A DNA stretch of 64,000 nucleotides from CAYMTR01 sp964393405 (GCA_964393405.1 CAYMTR010000012.1:1-64000), one strand, 5' to 3'; shown: positions 1-9,333, counted from the stretch's first letter. The notes: generated from the letters alone by a model not told the origin. Numbers and translations are program-made.

Positions 1-333
1 ATATTGCCTGTAATCAAAATTTGTAACTTCTGTTTCATCCATATAAAATGAAGCAACTGTTACTCTACGTGGCTGGTTGTTCCAATCTTTCATCACATCT
101 TCATCAATGCGCCCCATGATGAAAGTACCTCCCTGAACCAGAACCAATCCTGGCCCTGTTTCTTGTTCAATGTACTTAGGATCTGTAAAACCAAACACTT
201 CCATATCACTCGAACTCCATCCTGTTGTCCTGGATGTTTGCCCTGCTGACTTAAGAGGTGTGGCTTTTTTAGTCTGTTTACAACCAGAAAAAACCAGAAC
301 CAACAATATAAGTAAAAATGAAATTTGTCTCAT
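1..333 (-). CDS. gldJ: Gliding motility/T9SS lipoprotein GldJ, 5' part
   Basis: Translated from the ATG at 333 leftwards, this gives a lipoprotein signal (MRQISFLLILLVLVFSGC) with the lipobox cysteine at residue 18. A segment follows with GPGLVLVQGGTFIMG and FYMDETEVTN, the start of the formylglycine-generating-enzyme-like (sulfatase-modifying factor) fold used by GldJ and GldK. The GRIDEDVMKDWNN stretch fits GldJ better than GldK. The gene leaves the window at base 1, so about 111 residues are visible. GldJ is an outer-membrane lipoprotein needed for gliding and for stability of the type IX secretion motor in Flavobacterium. It is divergent from porU-porV, matching the known linkage of gldJ with porU and porV in flavobacteria. 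A TATATTTG box lies at 361-368 on the minus strand, about 28 nt before the start. Confidence 0.8.
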   Translation of the reverse strand, partial: MRQISFLLILLVLVFSGCKQTKKATPLKSAGQTSRTTGWSSSDMEVFGFTDPKYIEQETGPGLVLVQGGTFIMGRIDEDVMKDWNNQPRRVTVASFYMDETEVTNFDYRQY

Positions 334-360
334 TTCCCAAATTATTACTATGATTTGCAA

Positions 361-368
361 CAAATATA
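361..368 (-). promoter_or_regulatory. Candidate Bacteroidota -7 box for gldJ
   Basis: TATATTTG read on the minus strand matches the Bacteroidota -7 consensus TAnnTTTG and sits 27 nt before the gldJ ATG. No convincing -33 TTTG was found at the right spacing. Such boxes also occur by chance in AT-rich DNA. Confidence 0.35.
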
Positions 369-552
369 ACTAAAATGATTAAATACTTATTGTACTCAAT
401 CCCTTCTTTATTACTAAAAACTTTGATTAGTATTTTCTTTCCAACGCACAAAGTTAAATTTTAAAATAAAAATAGCATAAAACTTTTTATTAAAACGCAT
501 ATATAAATAGCATATTTCAAATTTTTCTAAAAATATTTCTCCTACAATAAAT

Positions 553-560
553 TATATTTG
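553..560 (+). promoter_or_regulatory. Candidate Bacteroidota -7 box for porU
   Basis: TATATTTG matches TAnnTTTG and lies 27 nt before the ATG at 588. The TTG at 558, which would be the longest-frame start of porU, falls inside this box. This argues that translation begins at the ATG. The -33 element is weak. Confidence 0.35.
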
Positions 561-587
561 GCTTCGTTTTTTAATAAAAAGGTATTT

Positions 588-3500
588 ATGCAGAGAATTG
601 CTACAATTATTTTCTTCTTTATTTCATGTTATTTACCTGCTTTTAGCGAACAGAGTCAGCTTAAGAGGATAATTAACTTAAATCTTTCAAAACCCGAATA
701 TAAGATTCAAAAAGTTTTTAAAGATCAGTCTGTACTTTCAAATGGAAAATGGTTCAAATTATCGACCGCTCAAAAAGGCATACAAAAAATCAGCTATTCA
801 AAACTAATTGGAATTGGCATTTCAAATCCTTCAAATATTGCTGTTTACACAAATGGGGGAACTTCACTTCCTAAAGATAATTCGGTTGATTATCCTGATG
901 ACCTTACCCGAATACCAATCATACACAAAAAAGACAAAGCTGGAACTGACTGTATTTTCTTTTATTCAAATGGTAACGTAAAATGGTCTTTTGATGAGTC
1001 AAAAAAATTTTTCACCCATAATCTAAATCCATTTTCTGACTCCACATATTTTTTTATAACTTCTGATTTGGAAAAATCTTTACCTCCAAATGAAAAAATA
1101 TTAACAACCGAAAACCCTGAAAGATTTTTTTCTGAATACGATGAGCTTCAATTTCTAGAAGAAGAAAAAATAAACGTGATTTCATCTGGAAGTGAGTGGT
1201 ATGGAGAGAAGATAAATTCTATGACAAAGAGAATTTTTAATTTTAGTTATCCAAATGTAATTCCAGGAACAAAAGCTTCAGTAATGCTCTCATTTATTGC
1301 GAGATCATTTGAAAAATCTAAATTGATTTTCAAAATTAATGATATACCAGTTGACACTTCATATATCTATAATGTCTATCGTGACGAAGAAACAACATTC
1401 GCAAGAGAAAGTGTTAATTCTTTCATTATCAATTCAAAGGAGAACATTAAAATTGAGTTCTTTCATGACACAAACAATTCTTGGGGCGAATCATGGGTCG
1501 ATTATATTTCAGTAAACGCCAAGTCTGCTCTCAAATTCTCGTCTGAACAACTTCCTTTCAGAAATGCTGAGGCTCTTAATTTTGAAATTGTCGGATACTC
1601 AATTTCAACGCAAAACAAAAACCCAATAATATTAGACATTACTGATCCCCTAAATGTCCAAACTATACCTTTTATTGATAACGGATCAGGCAAAATATCA
1701 TTCAGTGAAAAAGGTAATGAAATCAGAGAATATATAATTTTTGACCCGATCAACGGAACATTTCCCGAAGAATCTAGTTTCAAATTTAAAGTTATACCTA
1801 ATCAAAACATCCATGGTTTACCATCGTACGACATGGTAATTGTTACTCACCCTAATTTTCTTACTCCTTCGGAAGAACTAGCAGAATTTCATAGGTCTGC
1901 TGACAATATGAAAGTTCTGGTTGTTACAACAGATGAGGTATACAACGAATTTTCATCCGGAATAGCTGATCTGACTTCAATCAGAAATATGATGAGGATG
2001 TTTTACAGCAGGTCATCTGATTCTGATCACCCCTTGAAATATTTGCTTTTAATGGGTGATGGCTCTTACGACAATAGAAAATTCGACAGTTCAAAATTCA
2101 ACTTTATTCCTACTTATCAGTCAGAGAACTCATTGAATCCTATAGAATCTCTTGTTTCGGATGATTATTTTGGCTTCCTTGACGACGATGAGTATGAAGT
2201 AACAGGCAATCTCGATATTGGTATTGGGAGAATTCCATGCAAAACAAAAGAGGAAGCAGAATCCACTGTAAATAAAATTATTTCTTACTCATCTTCAAAA
2301 TCTCTTGGTGACTGGAGAAATGTTGTTTGCTTTATAGCAGATGACGAAAATTCCTTCGTCTATTACTCAGAAGATCTTGTAAATATTATTTCAGAAAATA
2401 ATTCAGGCTTTTATGCTGATAAGATTTATTTCGATGCATTTAAGCAAGTATCTACTTCCAGCGGTAATAGATACCCTGATGTTACATCTGCAATAAACCG
2501 TAGAGTAGAAGAGGGAGCTCTGATTCTAAATTATATAGGACACGCAAATCCTAATTCACTTGCAGATGAAAGTGTTCTTGGGATAAATGATATTAAATCA
2601 TGGAATAATAATATTTCTCTACCAATTTTTGTCACTGCTACTTGCCAATTTGGACGATTCGACCAAGATGAGGTGTCAGCTGGCGAACAAATACTTTTAA
2701 ACCCAACCGGTGGTGGCGTTGGGGTTTTTACAACAACTCGACTAGTTTTTGCTCCCGACAACCAAGAAATAAGTGAAATTTTTTATAAAAACATTTTTAA
2801 TGTTGACGAAAACGGTGAAAAATTAAGACTTGGTGATGTCTTCAGAAACGCAAAAAACGGCACCTCCCCCGGAACAAATAAATTGAAATTTTCATTATTT
2901 GCCGACCCTGCATTAAAACTTGCTTTCCCCAAATATAATGTCCATACAACTTCAATTAATGGAATTGACGCCGATAAAAACATAATAAGTGTTGGAGCTC
3001 TTGAACAAGTTACAATTAAAGCAGAAATACGTGATCATAACGGAATTAAAATAACTGACTTCAATGGCGAAGTAAAAACAACAATATATGATAAAGAAAC
3101 TATTGCGAAAACATTAGGCAACGATGGAGGAAATTCAATTGAATACCCTGTACAAAATAATATTATTTTTAAAGGTATTGACAATGTAGAGAATGGAGAA
3201 TTTGAATTTACCTTTATTGTACCAAAAGATATTACTTATAATTCAGGAAATGGAAAAATTTCATATTATGCTTCCGATGGGTATAATGATGCTAATGGTT
3301 CAAATTCAAATATTGCAATAGGTGGCACTGGGGAAAACCCAAATATTGAAAATAATCCTCCGGAAATCAGCTTATACCTAAACAACGAAGAATTCAATTC
3401 TCATGATAAAGTTAACTCAAATTCACTTTTAATAATTGACCTATTTGATGAAAGTGGTATAAATACAGTAGGCACAGGAATCGGTCATGACATAATTGCT

Positions 3501-4010
3501 GTTCTTGACAGTAATTATTCTGATCAAATTATTTTAAATGATTATTATTCTTCTGAAACAAACAGTTATCAAAAAGGAAAAATAATTTATCCGCTTACAG
3601 ATATTAGTCTGGGCTTACACAAAATATATGTCAAAGTATGGGATATTCAAAACAATTCATCTGAAAAGGAAATTTACTTTTTTGTTGAAGAAGGGTTTAA
3701 AATTACTGAAATTAAAAACACTCCTAATCCGATAAATTATTATACTGATTTTCATATTTCTCATAACTTACCGGGAGAGGTTTTCGATGCTTCAATTCAA
3801 ATCTTTAATCTTAGGGGCCAGAAAATTGATGAATTAAACGAAAGATTAAGTTCTTCAGGAAAAACTAATGTCAAAATTAGATGGGATATTTTTCAAACTG
3901 ATAATCCCATATACACTGATCAAATATTGATTTATAAGGTGATTCTTGTAAATAAAGACAATGTCAGTGCAAGTAAATCAGGAAAATTACTTATAAATTT
4001 CCAGAATTAA
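588..4010 (+). CDS. porU: T9SS C25 signal peptidase / sortase PorU
   Basis: About 1140 residues, close to the usual PorU length. PorU is the cell-surface gingipain-type (C25) cysteine protease of the type IX secretion system: it removes the C-terminal signal of cargo proteins and attaches them to anionic LPS. The catalytic pair is visible as His in NYIGHA (about residue 652) and Cys in TATCQFGRFD (about residue 686), near the published positions in P. gingivalis PorU. The C25 domain spans roughly residues 415-790, and an Ig-like tail with NLRGQKIDEL lies near the C terminus. I chose the ATG at 588 because it begins directly with a signal peptide (MQRIATIIFFFISCYLPAFS); a TTG at 558 would add ten residues in front of it. 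porV follows 74 nt downstream. Confidence 0.93.
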   Translation: MQRIATIIFFFISCYLPAFSEQSQLKRIINLNLSKPEYKIQKVFKDQSVLSNGKWFKLSTAQKGIQKISYSKLIGIGISNPSNIAVYTNGGTSLPKDNSVDYPDDLTRIPIIHKKDKAGTDCIFFYSNGNVKWSFDESKKFFTHNLNPFSDSTYFFITSDLEKSLPPNEKILTTENPERFFSEYDELQFLEEEKINVISSGSEWYGEKINSMTKRIFNFSYPNVIPGTKASVMLSFIARSFEKSKLIFKINDIPVDTSYIYNVYRDEETTFARESVNSFIINSKENIKIEFFHDTNNSWGESWVDYISVNAKSALKFSSEQLPFRNAEALNFEIVGYSISTQNKNPIILDITDPLNVQTIPFIDNGSGKISFSEKGNEIREYIIFDPINGTFPEESSFKFKVIPNQNIHGLPSYDMVIVTHPNFLTPSEELAEFHRSADNMKVLVVTTDEVYNEFSSGIADLTSIRNMMRMFYSRSSDSDHPLKYLLLMGDGSYDNRKFDSSKFNFIPTYQSENSLNPIESLVSDDYFGFLDDDEYEVTGNLDIGIGRIPCKTKEEAESTVNKIISYSSSKSLGDWRNVVCFIADDENSFVYYSEDLVNIISENNSGFYADKIYFDAFKQVSTSSGNRYPDVTSAINRRVEEGALILNYIGHANPNSLADESVLGINDIKSWNNNISLPIFVTATCQFGRFDQDEVSAGEQILLNPTGGGVGVFTTTRLVFAPDNQEISEIFYKNIFNVDENGEKLRLGDVFRNAKNGTSPGTNKLKFSLFADPALKLAFPKYNVHTTSINGIDADKNIISVGALEQVTIKAEIRDHNGIKITDFNGEVKTTIYDKETIAKTLGNDGGNSIEYPVQNNIIFKGIDNVENGEFEFTFIVPKDITYNSGNGKISYYASDGYNDANGSNSNIAIGGTGENPNIENNPPEISLYLNNEEFNSHDKVNSNSLLIIDLFDESGINTVGTGIGHDIIAVLDSNYSDQIILNDYYSSETNSYQKGKIIYPLTDISLGLHKIYVKVWDIQNNSSEKEIYFFVEEGFKITEIKNTPNPINYYTDFHISHNLPGEVFDASIQIFNLRGQKIDELNERLSSSGKTNVKIRWDIFQTDNPIYTDQILIYKVILVNKDNVSASKSGKLLINFQN

Positions 4011-4084
4011 TTTCATACAATATATGGATTTTAAATCCGTTATCTTATTTTTGAAAGCTTTTAAAATTGCATAACTATATAATC

Positions 4085-5275
4085 ATGAAACGAATATTAA
4101 CAATAATTTTAGTCTTATTTTCCACATTTAATTTTTCTTTTGGACAGTCAACTACCGGCGCTGTTGTAGTAAGCTCAGCAGTACCTTTCTTGTCCATTTC
4201 ACCCGATTCGAGGGCAGGAGCAATGGGGGATGTTGGTGTTGCTACAAGTTCAGATATAAATTCTCAACATTGGAATCCTGCCAAATTTGTTTTTAATGAA
4301 AGTAGATCAGGTATTTCTTTATCTTATAGTCCGTGGCTTCGTAATATGGTTAATGATATGAACCTAGGTTATCTTACAGGATATCATCAACTCGATGACA
4401 TTCAGGCTTTAAGTGGTAGCCTTAGGTATTTCGACCTTGGTTCTATGCCTCTTTACAATGAATCAGGTATCGAAAATGGTTCTGCCTTTCCCAACGAATT
4501 TGCTCTTGATGTAGCATATAGCCGTAAACTTTCTGATAATTGGTCTGGCGCTGTTGCTCTTAGATATATTCTATCAGATATTTATAACGGAACAGGCGAA
4601 GATCTTAATCCCGGAAGTTCTTTTGCTGCTGATGTGGCATTTCTTTATACAAAAAAAATATACAAAAACAGAAAAAACTCTATAATTTCTTCTGGTATTA
4701 ACATTTCAAACATCGGATCAAAAATTTCTTATGATAATGGAAGTTTCAGAGATTTCATTCCGACTAACCTTAAAATAGGCGCTGCGTATACAACTGAAAT
4801 AGATAAATTCAACAAGATGTCTTTTGCTCTTGATTTTAATAAATTGTTAGTTCCTTCTCCTGTCATCGACACAACCAGTGGTGCTCCTGTGCTTTCTCAT
4901 TTAGGAAATCAGAGTGTAGGTCCAATTGAAGGAATATTTATTTCTTTCACAGATGCTCCAAACGGATTAAAAGAAGAATTACGTGAAATTACAATTTCTT
5001 TTGGAGCTGAGTACTGGTACAGCAATCAATTTGCAGTTCGCCTTGGATACTTCCACGAATCAGGCACTGATAGTTATAAAAAAGAAGATGAATGGAAAAA
5101 TAAAGGATCTCGTCAATTCCTCACAGTGGGAGCCGGACTTAAAATGAATGTTTTCTCTCTCGATTTTTCATATATATATTCATTAAAGAAAACAAGTCCT
5201 CTGGATAATACCTTAAGGTTTACTCTCGGATTTGACCTCGACGATTTTCAAAAACAGGGAAAAAAGAAAAATTAA
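4085..5275 (+). CDS. porV: T9SS outer membrane channel-associated protein PorV (LptO)
   Basis: About 396 residues. PorV is an outer-membrane beta-barrel of the FadL-like/UPF0164 type; it shuttles type IX cargo from the SprA translocon to the PorU attachment complex. Diagnostic N-terminal features are a signal peptide ending in FGQ, then VPFLSISPDSRAGAMGDVG and NSQHWNPAKF, which are near-invariant in PorV. The ATG at 4085 starts the signal peptide directly; a TTG at 4067 would add six residues ahead of it and is less likely. It lies 74 nt after porU in the same direction, and its stop codon overlaps the ispF start by one base, suggesting a common transcript. Confidence 0.93.
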   Translation: MKRILTIILVLFSTFNFSFGQSTTGAVVVSSAVPFLSISPDSRAGAMGDVGVATSSDINSQHWNPAKFVFNESRSGISLSYSPWLRNMVNDMNLGYLTGYHQLDDIQALSGSLRYFDLGSMPLYNESGIENGSAFPNEFALDVAYSRKLSDNWSGAVALRYILSDIYNGTGEDLNPGSSFAADVAFLYTKKIYKNRKNSIISSGINISNIGSKISYDNGSFRDFIPTNLKIGAAYTTEIDKFNKMSFALDFNKLLVPSPVIDTTSGAPVLSHLGNQSVGPIEGIFISFTDAPNGLKEELREITISFGAEYWYSNQFAVRLGYFHESGTDSYKKEDEWKNKGSRQFLTVGAGLKMNVFSLDFSYIYSLKKTSPLDNTLRFTLGFDLDDFQKQGKKKN

Positions 5276-5754
5276 TGGGACTTAGAATTGGAAACGGGTA
5301 TGATGTACATGCCCTTGCCCCTGATGAGACACTTTGGCTCGGTGGTATTAAAATTGAGCATTATAAAGGTACCGTTGCTCACTCCGATGGAGATGTATTA
5401 ATTCACGCTATTTGTGATGCCTTGCTTGGTGCTTTATCGTTAGGAGATATTGGAACCCATTTCCCAGACAACGATTTACTTTTTAAAGATATCGACAGTA
5501 AAATCCTTTTAAAAAAATGTTTAGACCTTATTTCTGAAAAAGGATACTCAATCGTTAATATAGATACAATTATTTGTGCGCAAAAACCAAAACTTGTTGG
5601 ACATATACCTTCAATGCGTTCTTGTCTATCCGGTGTATTGAACATTGATCCGGAGCAGATATCAATTAAAGCTACAACAACAGAAAAACTTGGTTTCGTT
5701 GGCCGCGAAGAGGGAATATCTTCCTATGCAGTAGTATTATTGAATAAGGATTAA
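5275..5754 (+). CDS. ispF: 2-C-methyl-D-erythritol 2,4-cyclodiphosphate synthase
   Basis: 159 residues, the normal IspF length. The enzyme cyclises CDP-methylerythritol 2-phosphate to MEcPP with loss of CMP in the non-mevalonate isoprenoid pathway, acting as a cytosolic homotrimer. The zinc ligands are visible as Asp10 and His12 in GYDVH and His44 in DGDVLIH, and GDIGTHFPD is the family signature. TTEKLGFVGREEGI near the C terminus is the CDP-binding segment. The ATG overlaps the porV stop (TAATG), so translation is probably coupled to the secretion gene although the functions are unrelated. Confidence 0.97.
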   Translation: MGLRIGNGYDVHALAPDETLWLGGIKIEHYKGTVAHSDGDVLIHAICDALLGALSLGDIGTHFPDNDLLFKDIDSKILLKKCLDLISEKGYSIVNIDTIICAQKPKLVGHIPSMRSCLSGVLNIDPEQISIKATTTEKLGFVGREEGISSYAVVLLNKD

Positions 5755-5756
5755 AA

Positions 5757-6815
5757 TCATTTTTCACCTAACAATAATACAGAAATTGGATAATGATCCG
5801 AGAAGTTTACTTTATGCCTTTTGTAATTATATGCTTCAAACCTTTCAGAGTGAAAAATATAATCTATCCTGAATGACGGTAGTTTTCCGTTATAAGTCTT
5901 TGAAATACCCTTCCCCGATTCAACAAAAGAATCTTCAAGAATAGAAACTATTTCTGCATAACTGTGCGAAATGGGAGTATCATTAAAGTCCCCACAAACA
6001 ATAACATTATGTCTACATCTAGATATATGATCTGTAAGTTTTTTAATCTGCACCGAACGCTGTATATAACCCTTTTTTAATTTTGTCCCAATGCTTTTTA
6101 TTTCTCGGATTTTTTCTTTCTCAAAACCTAAAGTGTCGATTACGGAATACTTCCTTACATCAATACCGTATGATTGTAAATGGCAGTTGTAAATTCTTGT
6201 AGTATCTAATCCGATCTTTATGTCACAATATATCACCATATTATCGGAATTCTTAAACCTCAATTCTCCCATATTGATAATAGGATACTTGCTGAAAGTT
6301 ACTAGCCCTCCCCAGGTGCTTTGATGCGCCAGCTGACAATGTTTTATCCCCGAGAAATAATTTTTTAATTTAACGGGATTTAATGCCCCCTGCTTTTGCA
6401 GTTTTGTTTCTTGAAGACATATTATGTCTGCTTTCTGTGAGGCAATGAAATCAAGCACCGCCCTATCATTTTTGCCCTTATCCAAATAAGAATTAAATTG
6501 GGCAACATTATAACTAAGCACCTTAATCCCATTTCCTTCATCAGTAGTCCTTCCTGATAGTTGAAAGAAGCTTTTATGAGTGTTTATTCCTACAATGATT
6601 ATAATTAATGAAATAAAAAAATATTGCCAATGAAGCATTATCCAGAAAATAACAAATGCAACATTTATAATCACTATAAATGGATAAGAAAGTCCTATTA
6701 TTGAAGGAATCCAAAAATTGCTAGGATTTACCCAAGAAACCAAGTAGGTAAATATTAATAAAACTGCAAAAATAATATTTACTAAAAGAAATATGTTTCG
6801 GATAATTTTTCTCAT
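5757..6815 (-). CDS. Membrane-anchored endonuclease/exonuclease/phosphatase family protein
   Basis: About 352 residues. Three hydrophobic segments occupy roughly residues 5-90. They are followed by an EEP (DNase I-like) domain with SYNVAQF, ICLQETK (metal-binding Glu), VCGDFNDTP and a terminal SDHYPIS (catalytic Asp-His). This arrangement is common in Bacteroidota, but the substrate (nucleic acid, phosphoester or lipid) is unknown. The ATG at 6815 is preferred because GGAG lies just upstream and the protein then starts MRKIIRN before the first membrane segment; the frame remains open to 6902. It converges with ispF with only two bases between the stops. Confidence 0.82.
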   Translation of the reverse strand: MRKIIRNIFLLVNIIFAVLLIFTYLVSWVNPSNFWIPSIIGLSYPFIVIINVAFVIFWIMLHWQYFFISLIIIIVGINTHKSFFQLSGRTTDEGNGIKVLSYNVAQFNSYLDKGKNDRAVLDFIASQKADIICLQETKLQKQGALNPVKLKNYFSGIKHCQLAHQSTWGGLVTFSKYPIINMGELRFKNSDNMVIYCDIKIGLDTTRIYNCHLQSYGIDVRKYSVIDTLGFEKEKIREIKSIGTKLKKGYIQRSVQIKKLTDHISRCRHNVIVCGDFNDTPISHSYAEIVSILEDSFVESGKGISKTYNGKLPSFRIDYIFHSERFEAYNYKRHKVNFSDHYPISVLLLGEK

Positions 6816-7047
6816 TCTAAGCTCCAAAAAATACTTTCTAAATATAAAAAAAACAAAATTCGTATCACCCTCACTAAGGTAAAACATTAAAAAATAAAAC
6901 AAATAAAAGTGAATATCTTGATAACCTTACCCCAAATAATGTTACAACTCATTTTATTCTTTATAAATCAGCCACTTGCTCATCTTTTATTTACTTTTCC
7001 TATATTCCTGAAAAAAAAATGCGAAATTTGCTGAAATTTTAAATAAG

Positions 7048-7947
7048 ATGAGGAGCAATAAAGTAAACGGACGCAAGGAAAGCAGGTCGAGTTCAAGAAA
7101 ACCAAAAATTGATTTCACTGAAAAGAAGACTGAAAAAAGAACTGAAAAAAAGACCGATAAAAAATTTAAGGCCAGAACAGTAATTTTAAAAAAATCAAAC
7201 AAAGAAAAACCCGTAGCAAAAAAAGGATATAAACCTGATGAAAAAATAAGGTTAAACCGATTTCTTTCAAATTCTGGCGTATGTTCCCGAAGGGAAGCCG
7301 ATACTTACATTTCAACAGGCTGTGTTACAGTTAACGGAAAAATCATTTCAGAATTAGGCAGCAAAGTAAGTCTTGGAGATGACGTCAGGTTTAACGGACA
7401 ACAATTGAACCCTGAAAGAAAAGTTTATCTTCTATTGAATAAACCCAAGGGATTTGTCACTACTACTGACGACCCTCAGGAAAGAAAGACAGTAATGGAT
7501 CTCGTAGATCAAGCTTGCCCTGAAAGAATTTATCCTGTTGGCAGGCTAGACAAAGAAACTACAGGACTCCTGTTATTTACTAACGATGGAGATCTTACAA
7601 AAAAACTTATGCATCCAAGCTACTGCAGAAAAAAGATTTATCATGTATACCTGGATAAAACACTAACAAAAAACCATTTACTCGAAATCGCCAAAGGTAT
7701 CGAGCTTGAAGACGGGCCTATTGCTGCCGATTCAATAAATTATCCTAATGAAGAAGATAAAAGAGAGGTCGGGATTGAAATTCATTCAGGAAAAAATAGA
7801 ATTATACGTCGCATTTTTAGTCATCTTGGTTACGAAGTCCAGAAACTCGATAGAGTTTATTACGCTGGCCTTACAAAAAAGAACCTGCCAAGAGGGAAAT
7901 GGCGGTTCCTGACAATTCCGGAAATTAATCAATTAAAAATGAATTAA
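7048..7947 (+). CDS. rRNA pseudouridine synthase, RsuA/RluB family
   Basis: 299 residues. The N-terminal 65 residues are very rich in Lys, Arg and Glu and look disordered, a frequent extension in Bacteroidota members. An S4 RNA-binding domain follows (IRLNRFLSNSGVCSRREAD, about 66-110), then the RsuA-like catalytic domain. The catalytic Asp lies in GRLDKETTG, with LNKPKGFVTT and GKNRIIRRIFSHLGY as further family motifs. It should isomerise a uridine of 23S or 16S rRNA to pseudouridine; RluB versus RluE/F/RsuA cannot be decided here. The ATG is preceded closely by AAATAAG. The ECF sigma factor gene begins 45 nt downstream. Confidence 0.92.
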   Translation: MRSNKVNGRKESRSSSRKPKIDFTEKKTEKRTEKKTDKKFKARTVILKKSNKEKPVAKKGYKPDEKIRLNRFLSNSGVCSRREADTYISTGCVTVNGKIISELGSKVSLGDDVRFNGQQLNPERKVYLLLNKPKGFVTTTDDPQERKTVMDLVDQACPERIYPVGRLDKETTGLLLFTNDGDLTKKLMHPSYCRKKIYHVYLDKTLTKNHLLEIAKGIELEDGPIAADSINYPNEEDKREVGIEIHSGKNRIIRRIFSHLGYEVQKLDRVYYAGLTKKNLPRGKWRFLTIPEINQLKMN

Positions 7948-7992
7948 AATCTGTAATTTTTTGACTTTCCTTTATACTCATTATTCTGAGAA

Positions 7993-8478
7993 GTGAAAGA
8001 AGCATTTTTAAATATCGTAACAAACAATCAGGGTATTATACACAAAGTATGTGGTATCTATTGTGACAATACTGAAGATCGGGAAGACTTGTTTCAGGAG
8101 ATTGTATCTCAGCTGTGGCGGTCTTACCCAACTTTCAGAAATGAATCCAAAATATCAACTTGGATGTACCGTGTTTCTTTGAATACTGCAATAACTCATT
8201 TCAAAAAAAATAAACGAAGACCCGACAACCGAAAGATTGATAAGAATTTTTTACAGATTGCTGATGAGCATTATGATGAGACTTTTGATGATCAGATTAA
8301 ACTTTTACACAACGCAATCGAAAAATTAACTGGCATTGAAAAATCAATTGTTCTCTTATATCTCGACGACAAGAAATATGAAGAGATTGCCGATATAACT
8401 GGGATTACCCAAAATTATGTACGCGTTAAAATGAACCGCGTTAAATTGAAACTTAAAAGACTCATGGAGGAAGTATGA
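7993..8478 (+). CDS. ECF-type RNA polymerase sigma factor
   Basis: 161 residues, with a GTG start at 7993. Region sigma-2 covers about residues 5-75 (DLFQEIVSQLWRSYPTF and TWMYRVSLNTAI). Region sigma-4 covers about 105-158 (LLYLDDKKYEEIADITGI, then NYVRVKMNRVKLKLK as the recognition helix). This is the domain pattern of extracytoplasmic-function sigma factors. The stop overlaps the start of the next gene (ATGATG at 8475), a membrane protein, so the two are probably co-translated as a sigma factor and its partner. The target regulon cannot be read from the sequence, although the TPP-riboswitch receptor gene lies just downstream. Confidence 0.9.
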   Translation: MKEAFLNIVTNNQGIIHKVCGIYCDNTEDREDLFQEIVSQLWRSYPTFRNESKISTWMYRVSLNTAITHFKKNKRRPDNRKIDKNFLQIADEHYDETFDDQIKLLHNAIEKLTGIEKSIVLLYLDDKKYEEIADITGITQNYVRVKMNRVKLKLKRLMEEV

Positions 8479-9185
8479 TGGAATTGGATGATCTTAAATC
8501 TGCCTGGAATAAAATTTCTTCTGAAAACGAAAAGAAATTACAGCTTAGCGAAAATGATATTCAAAACCTAATTGGGAAAAGGACTTTGGATATATCTGAA
8601 AAAATTGGAAGAAATATTAGAATTGGAATTTGGATAATTCTTGCATGGGTTATACTAGGTTTTATTATAGAACTTATTCTTACTCCAATACTAGATAATT
8701 ATCTCGACAAACCATACTTGACAGATAAATTCATGTTCTGGTCATATATGATTGAAGTTTTTACTTACGCCCTTATTTTCATCGCTTTCTTAATTCTATG
8801 GATAAGATATCACCAAACGGTAAAAACAAAATTCTCTTCTTACGAACTAAAACCCAGGATTGTCCAACTAATTAAAATTTTAGATACATACAAAATAATG
8901 TTTTATATCATCCTGATTATTATTATTATTTATGTAATCGCATCCTTCTGCTCTGGTTTTTTCATGGAATATAACTACCAAGCAAAACAAACAGGAATTG
9001 ATTTTCGAAATCTAAACGCAACTGGTTGGATAATTATATTTTTTGGATTTCTTTTTACTCTTGGAATTTTCATTACAGTATATTACTTGCTATTTAATTT
9101 ATTTTTTAAACGCCTGTATGGCAGATACCTTGATCAATTAAAATCTACATTAAAAGAACTTGAAGAAACTGGTTCTGTCCAATAA
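8475..9185 (+). CDS. Four-TM membrane protein paired with an ECF sigma factor; possible anti-sigma factor
   Basis: 236 residues. The N terminus is a soluble helix with MELDDLKSAWNKIS, a motif seen in Bacteroidota membrane proteins encoded after sigma factors. Four hydrophobic segments follow at roughly residues 48-70, 90-112, 135-160 and 180-210, then a short charged tail. Position and overlap with the sigma gene suggest it restrains or senses for that sigma factor, but no zinc-binding anti-sigma motif is present and it is not a FecR-type protein. Two ATGs are adjacent (8475, 8478). GGAGG at 466-470 of the 8-kb block (8466-8470) gives better spacing to the second, so the protein may lack the first Met. 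Confidence 0.72.
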   Translation: MMELDDLKSAWNKISSENEKKLQLSENDIQNLIGKRTLDISEKIGRNIRIGIWIILAWVILGFIIELILTPILDNYLDKPYLTDKFMFWSYMIEVFTYALIFIAFLILWIRYHQTVKTKFSSYELKPRIVQLIKILDTYKIMFYIILIIIIIYVIASFCSGFFMEYNYQAKQTGIDFRNLNATGWIIIFFGFLFTLGIFITVYYLLFNLFFKRLYGRYLDQLKSTLKELEETGSVQ

Positions 9186-9210
9186 ATAAAATGTATTTCT
9201 TTTCTCTTTC

Positions 9211-9242
9211 TTTGAGTTGAGAATTAAATTAACTTACTTTAC
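9211..9242 (+). promoter_or_regulatory. Candidate promoter of the TPP-riboswitch receptor transcript
   Basis: TTTG at 9211-9214 and TACTTTAC at 9235-9242, spaced 20 nt, approximate the Bacteroidota promoter (TTTG, 17-23 nt, TAnnTTTG), with two mismatches in the -7 box. It ends 15-20 nt before the riboswitch core, a sensible placement for an RNA leader. Confidence 0.35.
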
Positions 9243-9256
9243 TCCTGTTTTCACAC

Positions 9257-9333
9257 AATGGGGTGCCCTGTTTTTACGGGCTGAGATCATACCCTCTGAA
9301 CCTGCTCCGGTTAGTACCGGCGAAGGGAAGGTG
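9257..9333 (+). ncRNA. TPP riboswitch (THI element)
   Basis: The conserved thiamine-pyrophosphate aptamer is recognisable: GGGGTGCCC then GGGCTGAGATCATACCC (P2/P3 arm with the pyrimidine-binding CTGAGA). GAACCTG and CCGGTTAGTACCGGCGAAGG (P4/P5 arm with the pyrophosphate-binding region) follow, ending in GGAAG. It lies 60 nt before the receptor ATG. A perfect 6-bp inverted repeat (TGGTTA at 9360-9365, TAACCA at 9372-9377) lies between aptamer and start codon and could belong to the expression platform. No classical terminator with a U-run is seen, so control of translation is more likely than early termination. Confidence 0.96.

Noticed and set aside
170..373. Open frame opposite gldJ
   Set aside because: The reverse strand encodes a clear GldJ lipoprotein start; the plus frame has no motifs.
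558..587. Extension of porU to a TTG start
   Set aside because: It overlaps a TATATTTG promoter-like box and would place ten residues before a normal signal peptide.
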